From Anastrepha obliqua (lineage: Eukaryota > Arthropoda > Insecta > Diptera > Tephritidae), in NCBI RefSeq assembly GCF_027943255.1, contig NC_072894.1, forward strand, positions 62,127,601-62,191,600: a stretch of DNA of 64,000 bases. The letters run 5' to 3'. The translations under genes were made by a program, and so were the position numbers. Every line of letters begins with the position of its first letter. The stretch's first letter is position 1. Positions 49,262 to 60,260 of this stretch are shown here, piece after piece. Under the pieces are notes generated by a model. That model did no database searches, was not told where the DNA came from, and saw only the letters and a program-made list of their open reading frames with translations.

Positions 49262-49573
49262 CGATTCAATTTCTTTTCACAATTATCGATTTCGTCCTCT
49301 AGACGTTTCTTTTCACGTGATTTTTCTGCGAAGAAATCATTCAGCTTCTGCAATTTATCGAGGATCACTTGCAATTCTGCTCGTTTCGCATTTAACTTCT
49401 CCATCTGTGAGGCTAAATCAGCTTCGGCTTCGGCAAGTGCTTGCTGTTTGGGTTGCACAATCTTTGCAACGCGATCATAGACGTCCATGGCACGAACCCA
49501 CTTGCAAAGCCCTTCACAGGCAGTAGAGGCACTTTTGATCTTTTCTGGTACAAAATCGCGATCTGGAATATAT
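49262..49573 (-). CDS. Dynein heavy chain exon: end of microtubule-binding domain and stalk coiled coil 2
   Basis: It begins YIPDRDFVPEKIKSASTACE, GLCKWVRAMDVYDRVAKIV, then a heptad-rich helix (QQALAEAEADLASQMEKLNA, LQKLNDFFAEKSREKKRLE). This is the antiparallel partner of coiled coil 1 in the stalk. The junction with the preceding exon restores IREKYIPDRDF in frame. Acceptor CATTAG at 49574-49579; donor GTAAAT at 49256-49261. A 65-bp intron follows. Confidence 0.96.
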
Positions 49574-49579
49574 CTAATG

Positions 49580-50770
49580 GGAGGAATAATGGTTTGATGA
49601 GTTTTCAATTTTTATTCTTTCATAAAGCAATTTTTATATCACAGCGGAACAGCCCAAATTGGCAAGGGATAATTTTTGGTGTGCGTAATACAAAGATAAT
49701 GACTTTTTTCGAGTTTAGCTCAGATAAGAAAGATATATGTAACTAATTAAATCCTTGCACAAAGTTTATTACTTAATTAGGTTAGGTTATTCTTAGAAAA
49801 TATGTGTATTTCGTAGATGGACACTTTGCATTAGCAGTAAAGTTGAATTTTTACGGATTACTGAAAAATATACTGCAGTAAGCAATACATTTTTACTGAT
49901 AAACAAATTTGAAAATTGTTATGGATTACTGATTTACTTAATTTGTTGATTGTACATTGATTTTTAACTATCATTAGAAATTTTTAGTAATTGGAATTAA
50001 TTATCAGCAAAAATTTACTGACTATTGCTATTAAGAATGCAGTGTTGGAGGTTGGAATATGCTTCATTTATTTGGAGACCTTGTCAATAATTTGCTATAA
50101 CGAGAATAGAATGGGTACGAAATATCTGTCTTAAAAACATCCTAATATCTCTAACATTTTGTTTCTAGTAATATCTCTAACATTTTTGTTCTAGCTGTTG
50201 CCCATCCAGGGTAAATCAAGCGGAGAAAGTGCCGATGGATAGGTCACCTATGTTATCTCAATCGATTTTCAGGTGTAGGAAAATTTCAAAATGCGATATC
50301 TCAGTGAAAAAAATGATATTTGTGCAAACTCAACGCCATTTCAAAAAAGAAGGCTTGTATTTAAAGATGCTATCCTTTAATTTTGGTGAAAGAAAACATC
50401 TGCGAGGCTACATAACCTCAAATATGGGCAAAAACGGTGTTTTTTGCACTTTTAGGTTAGGATATCTCGAAAACTAGAACTGATAGAGCAATTCTGAGGC
50501 CAAATTTGGATTCAGCGCATCATAAACCTTCGAAAATATATAGTCCGGTTTCTGGGTCTGAGATGCTGTCGGCCTGTGTCATGAATAGAACGGAATTAAT
50601 GGAGATTTATAGTCTCCGTCTTTCACGTATGTCTATATGTTTGTCTATTTCTGCTAAAGAACATAATAGAGTTATGAAAAGAATTCAAAGTAGAAAACTA
50701 TAGGGTGGTTTTTCATTTTGACCTTTACACACTCCGCAGCCGTCTAGTTCATAAGTGTCCAATACAATTG
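49580..50770. other. Dynein intron, unassigned part
   Basis: No gene. The stretch 50195-50700 (CGATATCTCAGTGAAAAAAA-like and TATCTCGAAAACTAGAACTG) has the feel of a repeat, but I cannot name it. Confidence 0.4.
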
Positions 50771-51573
50771 ACATACGAGGTGTGTTCAAAAAGTATCGCG
50801 TATTTTGAATTTTCGCAGATTACATATATTCGAATTTCGATTTTTTTGTGACCATATATTGGTACTCATGCCTCTCACTCATGCCGACCAGTTCGACCAT
50901 TTTGAATGTTCAGTTGCTTTGCTTGCACGTGTTTCGGCTCGTTTTCGATGTTTATCTATTCAAAAAGATGAATCAAGGAACCTGTGTCAAATTTTGTGTG
51001 AAAAACGAAATTAAGTTCCCGGATGCATTCCGAATGTTGACTGAGTCATATGTTCAACAACAGACGAAGAAATTTATGAAGTGAAGAAAATGGTATTGGC
51101 CAATCGTCAAATCACCGTTAGAGAAGTTGCTGAGGACCTAGATATATCGATTGGCTTGTGCCATTCGATTCGTTGGTTTATGGCTATGACGTGGAAACCA
51201 AAGCTCAATCATCTCAATGGAAGTGCCGCACGAACCAAGACCGAAAAAAGCGCGTCAAGTTCGGTCGAATGTAAAAGTTTTCCTTACCTTTTTCTTTGAT
51301 TGCAGGGGCGTTGTGCATCACGCGTTCTTGCCACAGGGTAAAACGGTCAATAAGGAATATTACCTGCAAGTTATGCGCAATTTGCGCGAAGCAATCCGCC
51401 AGAAACTTCCGGATTTGTGGAAGAAGAAATATTTCTCACACATCGTTGCTTGTGTGCGACTTTTTGGCCAAAAACAACACACTAATGAAACCACAGCCAC
51501 CGTATTCCCCAGATCTGGCCCCCTGTGACTTTTTCTTGTTCCCGAAACTGAAGAGGCCCATGAAAGAACGACG

Positions 51574-51612
51574 CACAGTGGGCACTTTTCATGTAGACTG
51601 CGGCCATAAATC
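51574..51612 (+). repeat. Left Transib end, 23-spaced RSS-like
   Basis: Heptamer CACAGTG 51574-51580, spacer 51581-51603 (23 bp), 9-mer CCATAAATC 51604-51612, matching the classical nonamer ACAAAAACC at 6 of 9 positions. Confidence 0.8.
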
Positions 51613-52204
51613 AATTTTTTTCACATCGTTCGATTTCCATGAAATTTTCAAAATTTATTAACAACTAATTAAGAATTGTTGTTTTAAAATTTTAGACCAT
51701 AATCTTTATTATTTTTCTGTACACAGTATGTCAAAGTTAAGGTATGACAACATACTTGAAATATGGGAGTTCAAAGTGCTATATTTGAATGCTTGTTATT
51801 TACATATGAAACATCACACAACATTTCTAAAAATGCAATTCGTAAGAACCATTTTTCTTTATTAAAAATTACAAAAAAAAAAAAAAATAAATTCCTAAAA
51901 AATGGAAAAAAGTTGCATGTAGCATATATACAGCCCAAAAAAATGAACATTTATCATTTTCAAAGGACTAGAAAATATATTGCACCGCTGAGCACCGCAT
52001 TAAGACTTATATCAAATTAAAGCTTGAAAATTCAGCTAAAAGTTAAAGAAAACAAGACATAGCACAGCTTAGCACAGCGATTTATACACAACAAAAACCA
52101 CAAACAACCATGCGCGAAATTCACACTGCGCGCTATGCATATGTTTACGTGCAATAGTCGGAGCGAGTCTTGTCGCCAAAGCGAGTGGTGGGAGAGTAAA
52201 TAGA

Positions 52205-53190
52205 ATGAATTATGAAATTCAAAATTTGAAAAATTCTGAAATTGAGGTGTTTAATAGGAAATTTACAATATCACATAGTTTAGCGATGACGATGATAGAT
52301 GGGAAAGTTGCTACAACTGTTAGTAAAAGTTCCTCTATGGCAGTTTGTTTTATATGTGGAGCAAAGCCCACTGAAATGAACGATTTAAATGCTGTGATTT
52401 TAAGAGAAAATTCAGCTGAATCTTTGAAATTTGGAATTTCTCCGCTTCATGCGAGAATTAAATTTATGGAGTGTATTTTGCACATCGCATATAATAAAAA
52501 TTTTGCAGCATGGAGGACAAATGAACATACAAAAGATCAGAAGGAAGAAACTAAAAAAGAAATTCAAAGAAATTTTAGATCAGCACTGGGATTAAAAGTT
52601 GATATTGTTAAGCAGGGTATGGGTACAACCAATGATGGAAATGTTTCTCGAAGATTTTTTGAAAATCCAGAAACAACGGCTGACATAACTGGTGTTAATA
52701 AAAATTTAATTCACCGATTTAAAATTATTTTAAATACCATAAATAGTAGGAAACCTATAGATACCAACAAGTTCCACGTCTATTGCATGGACACTGCAAA
52801 ATTATATGTAGAACTTTATGCGTGGTATTATATGCCCATTACTGTACATAAAGTTTTGATTCATGGCAGTAAAATTGTATCTGAGGCTATATTGCCAATA
52901 GGTATGTTTTCTTGCTATATTATTGTTTGATAAATGTTTATATTTAATCACAACTATTAATATTTTGTTTTACAGGAATGTTATCTGAAGAAGCTCATGA
53001 AGCCATGAATAAGAATTACAGAAACTGTCGGAAATTTCATTTGCGTAAAAGTTCCCGCATTTCTACGAATGAAGATGTGATGCATCATCTTCAAATATCA
53101 TCTGATCCATATATTAATTCATTTAGAACAAAATTGCAGTTAAAGAAATTGGAATACCATGATGATGTAAAAAATTTATTAAAAGATTGA
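52205..53190 (+). pseudogene. Transib transposase, C-terminal half (RAG1-core related)
   Basis: Two exons, 52205 to about 52901 and about 52977-53190, with a short GT-AG intron (GTATGT ... TTTACAG) that joins ILPIG to MLSEEAHEAMNK in frame. Visible landmarks: IDGKVATT, zinc-type CFICGA, ISPLHARIKFMECILHIAY, GMGTTNDGNVSRRFF, the His pair in MPITVHKVLIHG, and SEEAHEAMNKNYRNCRKFH, which parallels the catalytic-Glu segment of RAG1 (EGNESGNKLFRRFRK). It totals roughly 303 codons, about half the usual length: the N-terminal part with the first catalytic Asp is absent. The position I would align with the RAG1 LHCD Asp is LHAR here. Probably inactive as a transposase, though the frame itself is open. 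Confidence 0.85.
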
Positions 53191-53611
53191 AAAAAAAAAA
53201 AATTTTATTGCAGTACTATGAAAAGTAGGCGTAAAAATGGTAGGAATAATTTGAAATTCACACCAAATATTGAAAACTTTTTAAAACGTAAATGTACCAA
53301 ATTTTAAAGTGTGACCTAAAATTGTATGCCAGTTAGAGCATTTTTTAAGTTAGTATTGTATGGGAGGTGGTCGTAAGAGGGGGCAGATTTTTACAAAATT
53401 ATTACCCAATATTAGGAATTACACAAAATACAAGTATACAAAATTTTGTTATTTTTTTTTTAATTTTATGGAAGTTATGGCTACTTTATTGTTAAGGTTG
53501 TGTGGGAGGTAGGCGTAAAAGTGGGCGGATTTTTTTGATTTTTTAACTAGAAGTTTAAAATGTCTTAAAAGTGATTTCTGCAAATTTTCAAAGTTCTAGA
53601 ACGACTCCTTG

Positions 53612-53639
53612 TATTTTTGGCCGCTGTGGCACCACTGTG
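53612..53639 (-). repeat. Right Transib end, 12-spaced RSS-like
   Basis: On the minus strand: heptamer CACAGTG 53639-53633, spacer 53632-53621 (12 bp), 9-mer CCAAAAATA 53620-53612, 6 of 9 matches to ACAAAAACC. Confidence 0.8.
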
Positions 53640-53862
53640 CGACGCTACGCTACAATTGGCGAGATAAAGACGGCATCGAAGGAGAAGTTAAACAAGATAA
53701 AAAAATGATTTTTTGAAGTGCTTCGAAGGTTGGGAAAAACGTTGCCGCAAGTGCATAATATCTCATTGGGATTACTTTGAATGGGACAAAATAGATATTA
53801 ATGAATAAATGAATAATTTTTGAATAAACACAAAATTCGCGATACTTTTTAAACACACCTCG

Positions 53863-54386
53863 TATGACGCCATTTGCAAAAATTATACATTTTCCGATAC
53901 GATGGCTAATTTTGTGCCACCTTATAGTTTCAATATACTTACACGTATAACGTGCATTTTCATGACAGGTGGGGTACTTTGTATTATTAGAACTTTTAAA
54001 ATAACAGTCTAAACAGTGTTTTCAGCTTACTGAAAAATTGCGCTTTTGCAGATAGAGACTAGTGATTATATTTCCTTTATATGTTATTGAACAAATAAAT
54101 AGGTTTAAATTTTTTGTAAATTTTTCACAATAATTAGGTAGAAACTGTTTTTAATATTTTAGAAACCAAAAGCCGCACCCAATTTTTGTTGTTTTTGTTT
54201 TAGTGCTATTATCTTTTTCCACCGGGCTTGGGTTATGATATTTATATACGACTTGACAAATGTTTTGGCTGGTTTTTGCGCTTTAACACGCTAGCGGCAG
54301 CAACCCAAAAGTAAATTGCAGTGGAAACGTTATATGATGTGCCTCGACTTCAATAGAAATAAATATTTTATACAAAATTTATGATT
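53863..54386. other. Dynein intron, unassigned part
   Basis: Nothing recognised. Confidence 0.4.
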
Positions 54387-54395
54387 CACACTTAC

Positions 54396-54941
54396 TTCTC
54401 TCTGATTTTTTTCATATTCGCCGGCGGTATATTATCTTTATCGAATGTTTTTAATGATTCCAGAAATTTCATATCGCCTATCATACGCATTGATGGTCCC
54501 CAAAAGTCCTCCACCATACGGCCGCTTGGATCTGGTTTGCGATCCGGTTTAAAACCTCTTAACACACAAACTGCCTCCAATGTTAACTTTACTGCGTATG
54601 GAGGATTTTTCATCGACTTAACAATGAATATATCAGCCGGCTTAAGAGTATTCAGCGCCTCTAAAGCTGCTTCTAGTGCTGGTATTGCCTCAGCCAAATC
54701 ACTTTCGCAGTCATCTTTAATAGCTTGAGCAGCGGCAGCTGCCTCATTGGCTGCAGCTTCATCTGCGCCAACAACTTCCTTCTTCTTCTCGGCCTCCGCC
54801 GTTTCACGTTCAATATTTACCATAATACGTTCCGTCTCCTCGGAAAGCACTTTCAATTTCGGTTGCAAGTCGTAAAGATTCGCCTGCATTTCACCCACCT
54901 GACCCGCTGCAAAGTCCAATTTCTCTAAGCCGGTGGTGTAG
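54396..54941 (-). CDS. Dynein heavy chain exon: stalk coiled coil 1 and first half of the microtubule-binding domain
   Basis: The largest exon (546 bp). It starts YTTGLEKLDFAAGQV, continues through the alanine- and glutamate-rich first stalk helix (NEAAAAAQAIKDDCESDLAE), then LNTLKPADIFIVKSMKNPP and LRGFKPDRKPDPSG, MVEDFWGPS, FDKDNIPPANMKKIREK. These are the hallmark residues at the stalk tip, which touches the microtubule. Donor GTAAGTGTG at 54387-54395. The 4.8-kb intron that follows contains a mariner with a Transib inside it. Confidence 0.96.
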
Positions 54942-55007
54942 CTTCAGAGTAGGTAAATATATGTAGTTAAAAAAATAAATCAAGTACAATTGCAAGCACA
55001 CCCTCAC

Positions 55008-55127
55008 CGGTCTCTCAACTTCGTAATTTCTTCCAGTTTGCGTACATAAAAGATTTTAAACGATTTAAGCATCTCCAAATAAGATGACGGCGTCACATAA
55101 TTACGTCGCCCCAATTCCAAATAACAG
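55008..55127 (-). CDS. Dynein heavy chain exon: stalk base
   Basis: A 120-bp exon encoding CYLELGRRNYVTPSSYLEML and then FKIFYVRKLEEITKLRDR. NYVTPSSYLE matches the family signature NYVTPTSYLEL just before the stalk coiled coil. Acceptor CACAG at 55128-55132, donor GTGAGG at 55002-55007. Flanked by introns of 103 and 66 bp, so the short-intron structure is intact here. Confidence 0.94.
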
Positions 55128-55230
55128 CTGTGGTTAAATAATTTAAGGGGTATATATATTTGTAATTCGGCCACAGTTTACTAACTTAGTACTTCATTTC
55201 GTTTGACAAAGTACGAAAGCGCACACTTAC

Positions 55231-55485
55231 CGCTCACTGGCATCGAAGACGGATTTATTGAAATGCATGACAATTTGTACAAGCTCCAATTCCAATTCAC
55301 TGAGCACGATTTCCTCTACCTCTTCGCTTTTCTTTGTAGTATCTGATTCTGCGGTATCGACAGATGCTCGCTCAGCAGCGGCACCAGCACCGGGCTCAGT
55401 CTGCTCCTGTGTTTGACCCAATTTCATTGAACTGATAAAATATTCAGCAACACGCTCCAAGGCGTCAACCGGCCAAGGCATAAAC
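55231..55485 (-). CDS. Dynein heavy chain exon: AAA4-stalk connector with acidic insert
   Basis: The exon opens with FMPWPVDALERVAEYFISS, the family segment that follows CCTIDW, and closes with VMHFNKSVFDASER. The middle, roughly residues 24-60 of the exon, is rich in Glu, Ala, Ser and Thr (GAGAAAERASVDTAESD and so on). It looks like an insertion of about 30 residues compared with the vertebrate homologues I remember. Acceptor GCAG at 55486-55489; donor GTAAGT at 55225-55230. It is separated from the next exon by a 103-bp intron. Confidence 0.93.
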
Positions 55486-55489
55486 CTGC

Positions 55490-57000
55490 AGATCGGATAT
55501 TTATGTATATATTTATTTACATCCATACATATGTACAAATACAAATAGATGCATAAGGATATCTATCGGTGACTTTCATATACTACGAGTATAGTTGTGC
55601 CAAGCAAACAGGGTGCGTTATTGTGAGGTACGAGCACATCGCGCATCCATACACAGTTAGCTATTAAACAATTTAACCGAATTAATTTCGGCAACTGAAG
55701 TATTCTACTGGTAATTCTTAAACGACATGGGGAAATACAAGAGATGTGCGAAATTATTGACGGAGTAAAATGGAGCCACAAGAGAAGAAAATAATGTATA
55801 ATAATAATCGCTAGGCAAAGGTTGTGATGAAAAATCAACTTAAAACACCACGACCTCCAGGAAGACCAGCAAAGTATTAGCACGAGTGCTGGGCGTCTGG
55901 ATCCCGATCCGAATGCTGTAATGGCTATATTTTTATTTTAAAACAGTGGCATATTGTCATTTTTTTCGTTGAAAAAACAGAACCTACTCCTATAATAAAG
56001 ATGAAGAAGAAGACAAATTGCATGGTTTAGTATAAACATCCTTCTAGTTCACTTTATAAAATATTATGAGGTTTTAGCCGAAGGTTTACTGAAAAAGCAA
56101 TCAATGAAAGAAATGAGCGAACAGAGTGCGGTAAGACTAGAGAGAATGTCACAAAGTTATAGCTATCTCATTGGGAAGTATCACACCGGAAAGATTTTTT
56201 ATATTTCCAAAATCTTTATTTATTTATTTATTCTATACTTATAAATAAATTTATAAAGTATATGTTGGGGCTGGGCAACTAAGGCCATATTGCCCCAAGG
56301 AAAACTGATTTACACTTCATGAAGTAAGTTATGTACACTAAGAGCGTCTTTAAGGATTTTCATAGCTCTTTCCTGGCTACAGTCTTGGGCTTTTGTTAAA
56401 TTGATGTTTGAACGTTTTTATGAAGCTAATTGGGAAAAAATAATCTGTAATATTAAAATACTTGCTACATCAATTTTTTGTTTAAAAATTGCTAAATGGT
56501 GTAAATTTTGCCGTGCTATGCTCTCCAGAGGTGAGCTTTGACTAAAATAAGTATATACATATGTATATATATATATATATGTATGCACATTTTTTTCTAA
56601 AAGAAATAAATTGATTTCGAATTAAAAACTTAATTACAAATAAGGAGGCTCACAATAAGCTTTCATGATTTTTTGATGTAGAATTACCAGTAGAATACTT
56701 CAATCGCCGAAACAAAGCACAGAAAAAATTTGACCCGTCCTAATATACATACAAACATATATGCACCGCATCTTCCTCTTAATGGTAGGTATAACCAGAG
56801 CTATTGTAATAAAATTCTGAACTGCTACTAGTACGGTTTTGCTAATTGCGAAACATCTCTTTGTAGCATTAAACGTATTCAGATTGTGGTAGTATCAAAG
56901 CTGAAAAGTAAATGCATGCAACCGCTCCACGGTGTTAAAGAATATAAATGTTTCACAGCTGATAGTCTCTTATGCTAGTGCTGCTTGACAACCCAGTTTA
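55490..57000. other. Dynein intron, unassigned part
   Basis: No gene. AT microsatellite at about 56562-56582. The segment 56641-56715 (TAAGGAGGCTC ... AATTACCAGTAGAAT) resembles 5885-5965 just outside the 3.1-kb transposon. Confidence 0.4.
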
Positions 57001-57962
57001 TGAAGGGTGATCTTTTAAGAGCTATAGGAAAGTTTTTCAAAAAAACACAAATAAAATTTAGAAAAATGCATGAAATTTTTCTTTAAATCGATAGTCAACA
57101 AGTTCATTGTTACGCGTGCTGTGTGGCATGTAGCACCGTCTTGCTCAAACCACATGTCATGCAAGTCAAGCTCTTGCATTTTGGGCAAAAAAAAGTTGGA
57201 TATCATTTCACGGTAGCGCTCACCATTCACAGTTACGTTACGATTCGCAGCATCTTTGAAGAAGTACGGTCCAATGATATCTCCAGCCCATAAACCGCAC
57301 AAAACTGTGACCTTTTCTGGATACATTGGAAGCTTTTGCAATTCTTCTGGCTGATCTTCACTTCAAAACCGAGAATTCTGCTTAATTACGTACCCATTGA
57401 TCCAAAAATGAGCTTTGTCGCTGAACACAATTTTTGGATAAAAAAGTAGATATTCGGCCAACTTTCCAAGAGCCCATTCACCAAAAATTCTGCGTTGCGG
57501 TAGGTCGTTCGACTTCAATTCTTGCACCAGCTGTATTTTGAAAGGTTTCACATCTAAATCCTTTCGCAAAATTTTCCACGTTGTTGAGTAACAGAGGCGC
57601 AATTGCTGCGAACGGCGACGAATCGATAATTGATGGTCATCATTAACACTGGCCGATACAGCTGCGATATTTTCTTCAGTTCGCACCCTACGTAACCGTG
57701 TTTGTGGTTTGATGTCCAATAATGTAAATTTGGTTCTAAATTTAGTCACAATAGCTCGAATAGCCGCTTCAGTGGGTCGATTAAACTGACCATAAAATGG
57801 AAGAAGCGCGCGATAAACTTTCTTAACAGAACACGCATTTTTATAATAAAATTCAATGATAGACCAAACTTAAGATGTTTGACAGTGAAACAAAACACGA
57901 AACGTGCGTCAGCTGTTTAAACCACCTGTTTAAAAAGATAATAGCTAAAAAATCACCCGTCA
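57001..57962 (-). mobile_element. 962-bp Tc1/mariner deletion derivative
   Basis: Outer ends TGAAGGGTGATCTTTTAAGA and TGACGGGTGATTTTTTAGC, TA on both sides. The minus-strand N-terminal and central transposase is well kept: FYGQFNRPTEAAIRAIVTKF, RRVRTEENIAAVSASVNDDH, RRRSQQLRLCYSTTWKILRK, KIVFSDKAHFWINGYV (first catalytic Asp), GDIIGPYFFKDAANRNVTVN and EQDGATCHTARVTMNLL (second Asp). The C-terminus with the last Asp is deleted and there is a frameshift near 57345. Confidence 0.9.
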
Positions 57963-58430
57963 TAATAGTTATTAACATTGTATAAGCTTAATTAAAATAT
58001 AAAAAAAATATAAAAAAATGTATCACTTTGAAATATAATGTTATAAAATTAATTCCAATAAGAACCCTACACAAAAACAAATATTATATACAATATATAA
58101 ATATATTTCTAGTTATTATTTATTTTTTTAAATTATTAATTTTTTTTTAAACCAAGAGGACATCGATACATCAGTTGTTGTTGTTGAAATGGTTGAGTAC
58201 AATATTTCCACTGAAATTATATTAATTAGTGACCACCTCCGTTTTACCAACACTGTCCTCGTGTGATGATGTCTTTTTTTTGTTTTGGTTTTTGCTTTTC
58301 AGTCAGATCTATTTAGTGAGGTCCAAGTATAGCAGCAAATTCTTTATCTCGATATCTGAGATCTCATTAATTTGTAGTGCTAAAGACTTTACTGCACATT
58401 TCCGCTTGACAGCTTCTGCAGATGGGATTG
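57963..58430. other. Dynein intron, unassigned part
   Basis: AT-rich; nothing recognised. Confidence 0.4.
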
Positions 58431-58439
58431 AAGGGGAAT

Positions 58440-59420
58440 TTAAGTCTGGCTGCATGATCCCCTATTTTCCAATGACCTGTAAGGGTTGCAGTGATGCCTG
58501 AAATGTTTTGTCAAGAACACCCTAACAGGTGATTCGTCCTTTGGATTTTGTACGACGGCCATGTTTTTTTGTTGTATATTAGTACATGTAGTTAATTGCT
58601 TCCATCTTCTTTCAGCTAAAGCATGATAGTGTGATACAATGGATGCTTTTATTGTGTTCAGTGGGGTAGAGACTGTCCCCGCCTCTGCTATGTGTAGTGT
58701 CAAACCTTTTCTTGCTAGCTCATCAGCTATCTCATTACCCCGTATGCTCCTATGACCGGGAACCCATATCAAAGTAATTTTAAGCCAATGACTAAGTAGT
58801 TCTAGTTTCTGTCTATACTTTAAGATTAGTTTGGATGAAATGGAGTTGGAGTCTAAAGCCTTGATAGTTGCTTGACTGTCTGAAAAAATAGCTACTCTTC
58901 CACCAACTTCTTTGTAGTGTTTTAGTGATTTGCATGCTTCTCTGATCGCTAGAATTTCTGCCTGGAACGCGCGGACCTAGTCAGGAAGTCGAATTGACTG
59001 AGATAGGTTGAGTGGCTCCAACTCCCACACCACAGTTCATCTTAGAACCGTCAGTGTAGATTTCAATATCGTATCTTCCAATCACCTGCCCTTTGCTCCA
59101 TTCGGCTCTCGGTGGAAAACGTACCGTGAAGTCTTTCTTGAAGTTAGACTGTGTAGTCTTATCTGTTTTTGAGCAGTGAGGGTCCCTGTAGGAGAATACA
59201 CCATGTAGGAGATAACACCTAGGTATTTTGCCTGTTGGGTTAGTGTAAGACTAACGCCGTTCAGTTTTGGGGGATTACAGTTTGGTATCTTAGTTTATCT
59301 TGGAATAGCATCAGTTCAGTTTCAGGCCCAGTTGCTCAGTAATACCAGAGCTCCTTCCATAATCTCACTGATTGTGGTTGGAAACATTCCTCAAACCGAT
59401 ATATCAGTACTATACCCTAT
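58440..59420 (-). mobile_element. LINE fragment with RNase H
   Basis: Minus strand: VRAFQAEILAIREACKSLKH (Glu motif), GRVAIFSDSQATIKALDSNS (SDSQA), LIWVPGHRSIRGNEIADELA (catalytic His/Asp segment), then a C-terminus ending at 58440. An upstream part near 59020-59060 fits the first TDGS motif. The RNase H motif set is complete, but stops interrupt the frame. I/LOA-type. Confidence 0.85.
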
Positions 59421-59899
59421 ATTTGTAGATTTCAATACCAGTGGCTAACACGTAATGAGAATGGCCCTGTAAAATTATTTATTTTGATTTCATAGAAATC
59501 TGCGCATTATTGTTTTTACTATACACTCGTCCGCCATACCTACAACGCTCCATGCGAATTTTCAATTGCTCCAAGTAATGATGCAGGTATGTTTCTGCAA
59601 GTTACTTCAGAAGGCAAAGAAGCATCGTGTCGGCCTTCGCAGGTCAAATGCAATTAAAACTTGTTTCTTTTAATACAAATTGTATCTTAGGAAACAGGGA
59701 GAAAAACCTTCTGACAGATAATGCGTAATGAGCATTGTTAAGGAGGGGGACCCGTAACTTGTCCGTTTACAATTAGAGTATTTATTTCCCTACTACATAT
59801 TTCACAGAGTTCAGCAAGAACATTATCATAGCATCACAGTTCGGGATGAAACATTGCTTCTATTACAACTCGCCGCCACGTCACTCGGCTATCAGCGTT

Positions 59900-60260
59900 T
59901 CGTTTGTTATCAGATATGCCCAAAGTCGTCTTCAATGACATCTATACATCGTTTTCTCGGCCGTTCTCTTCTTCTGTACCCTTGTGGAGTTGTTTCGAAG
60001 ATAGTTTTTATAGCTCTATCGTTGCTCATTCGTAAAATGAGACCGTACCATTGAATCTTTTGCGCTTTCATGTACCCTATTACATTTGCATCCCTGAAAA
60101 ATGTGTCTAACTCGTCGCTGTACCGAAAGCGGTAAGTACCGCCTTCAAGTCGTACTGGTTCATATATTTTCTTACAATCTTTCATTCAAGAATCTTTCAG
60201 CAAGAATATGAGCAAATAGCTAATTATAAAAACGTGCGGCACTGCCTTTGAAAGAAAAGG
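59900..60260 (-). mobile_element. LINE 3' coding fragment
   Basis: Minus-strand frame: MKDCKKIYEPVRLEGGTYRF, RYSDELDTFF, KAQKIQWYGLILRMSNDRAI and RRERPRKRCIDVIEDDFGHI. This is the C-terminal wording of fly LINE ORF2 (YRxRYNxELYELY ... RLRWxGHVxRM ... GRPRxRWxDxVExD). Truncated. Confidence 0.75.

Larger units (their letters stand above)
51574..53639 (+). mobile_element. Transib transposon with 23/12-spaced RSS-like ends
   Basis: A 2066-bp insertion flanked by the perfect 5-bp duplication CGACG (51569-51573, 53640-53644). Both ends start CACAGTG, the Transib terminus and the consensus heptamer of V(D)J recombination signals. A second shared block, CGGCCAWAAAT, follows at unequal distance, so a 9-mer begins 23 bp (left, CCATAAATC) or 12 bp (right, CCAAAAATA) after the heptamer. 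It encodes a truncated Transib transposase. GC-rich 5-bp duplications are usual for Transib. Confidence 0.93.
50776..53862 (+). mobile_element. Mariner interrupted by a Transib
   Basis: Outer ends CGAGGTGTGTTCAAAAAGTA and CGAGGTGTGTTTAAAAAGTA (outer strands), TA on both sides. Plus-strand coding: VLANRQITVREVAEDLDISI, GKTVNKEYYLQVMRNLREAI, PQPPYSPDLAPCDFFLFPKL and KRPMKERR. The frame is cut at CGACG 51569-51573 by the Transib and resumes after the second CGACG, giving KNDFLKCFEGWEKRCRKCII. Without the insert it is about 1.0 kb with deletions and frameshifts. Same family as 13249-14459. Confidence 0.93.

Noticed and set aside
54725..54928. Plus-strand frame opposite dynein coiled coil 1
   Set aside because: Antisense shadow of a firmly identified exon.
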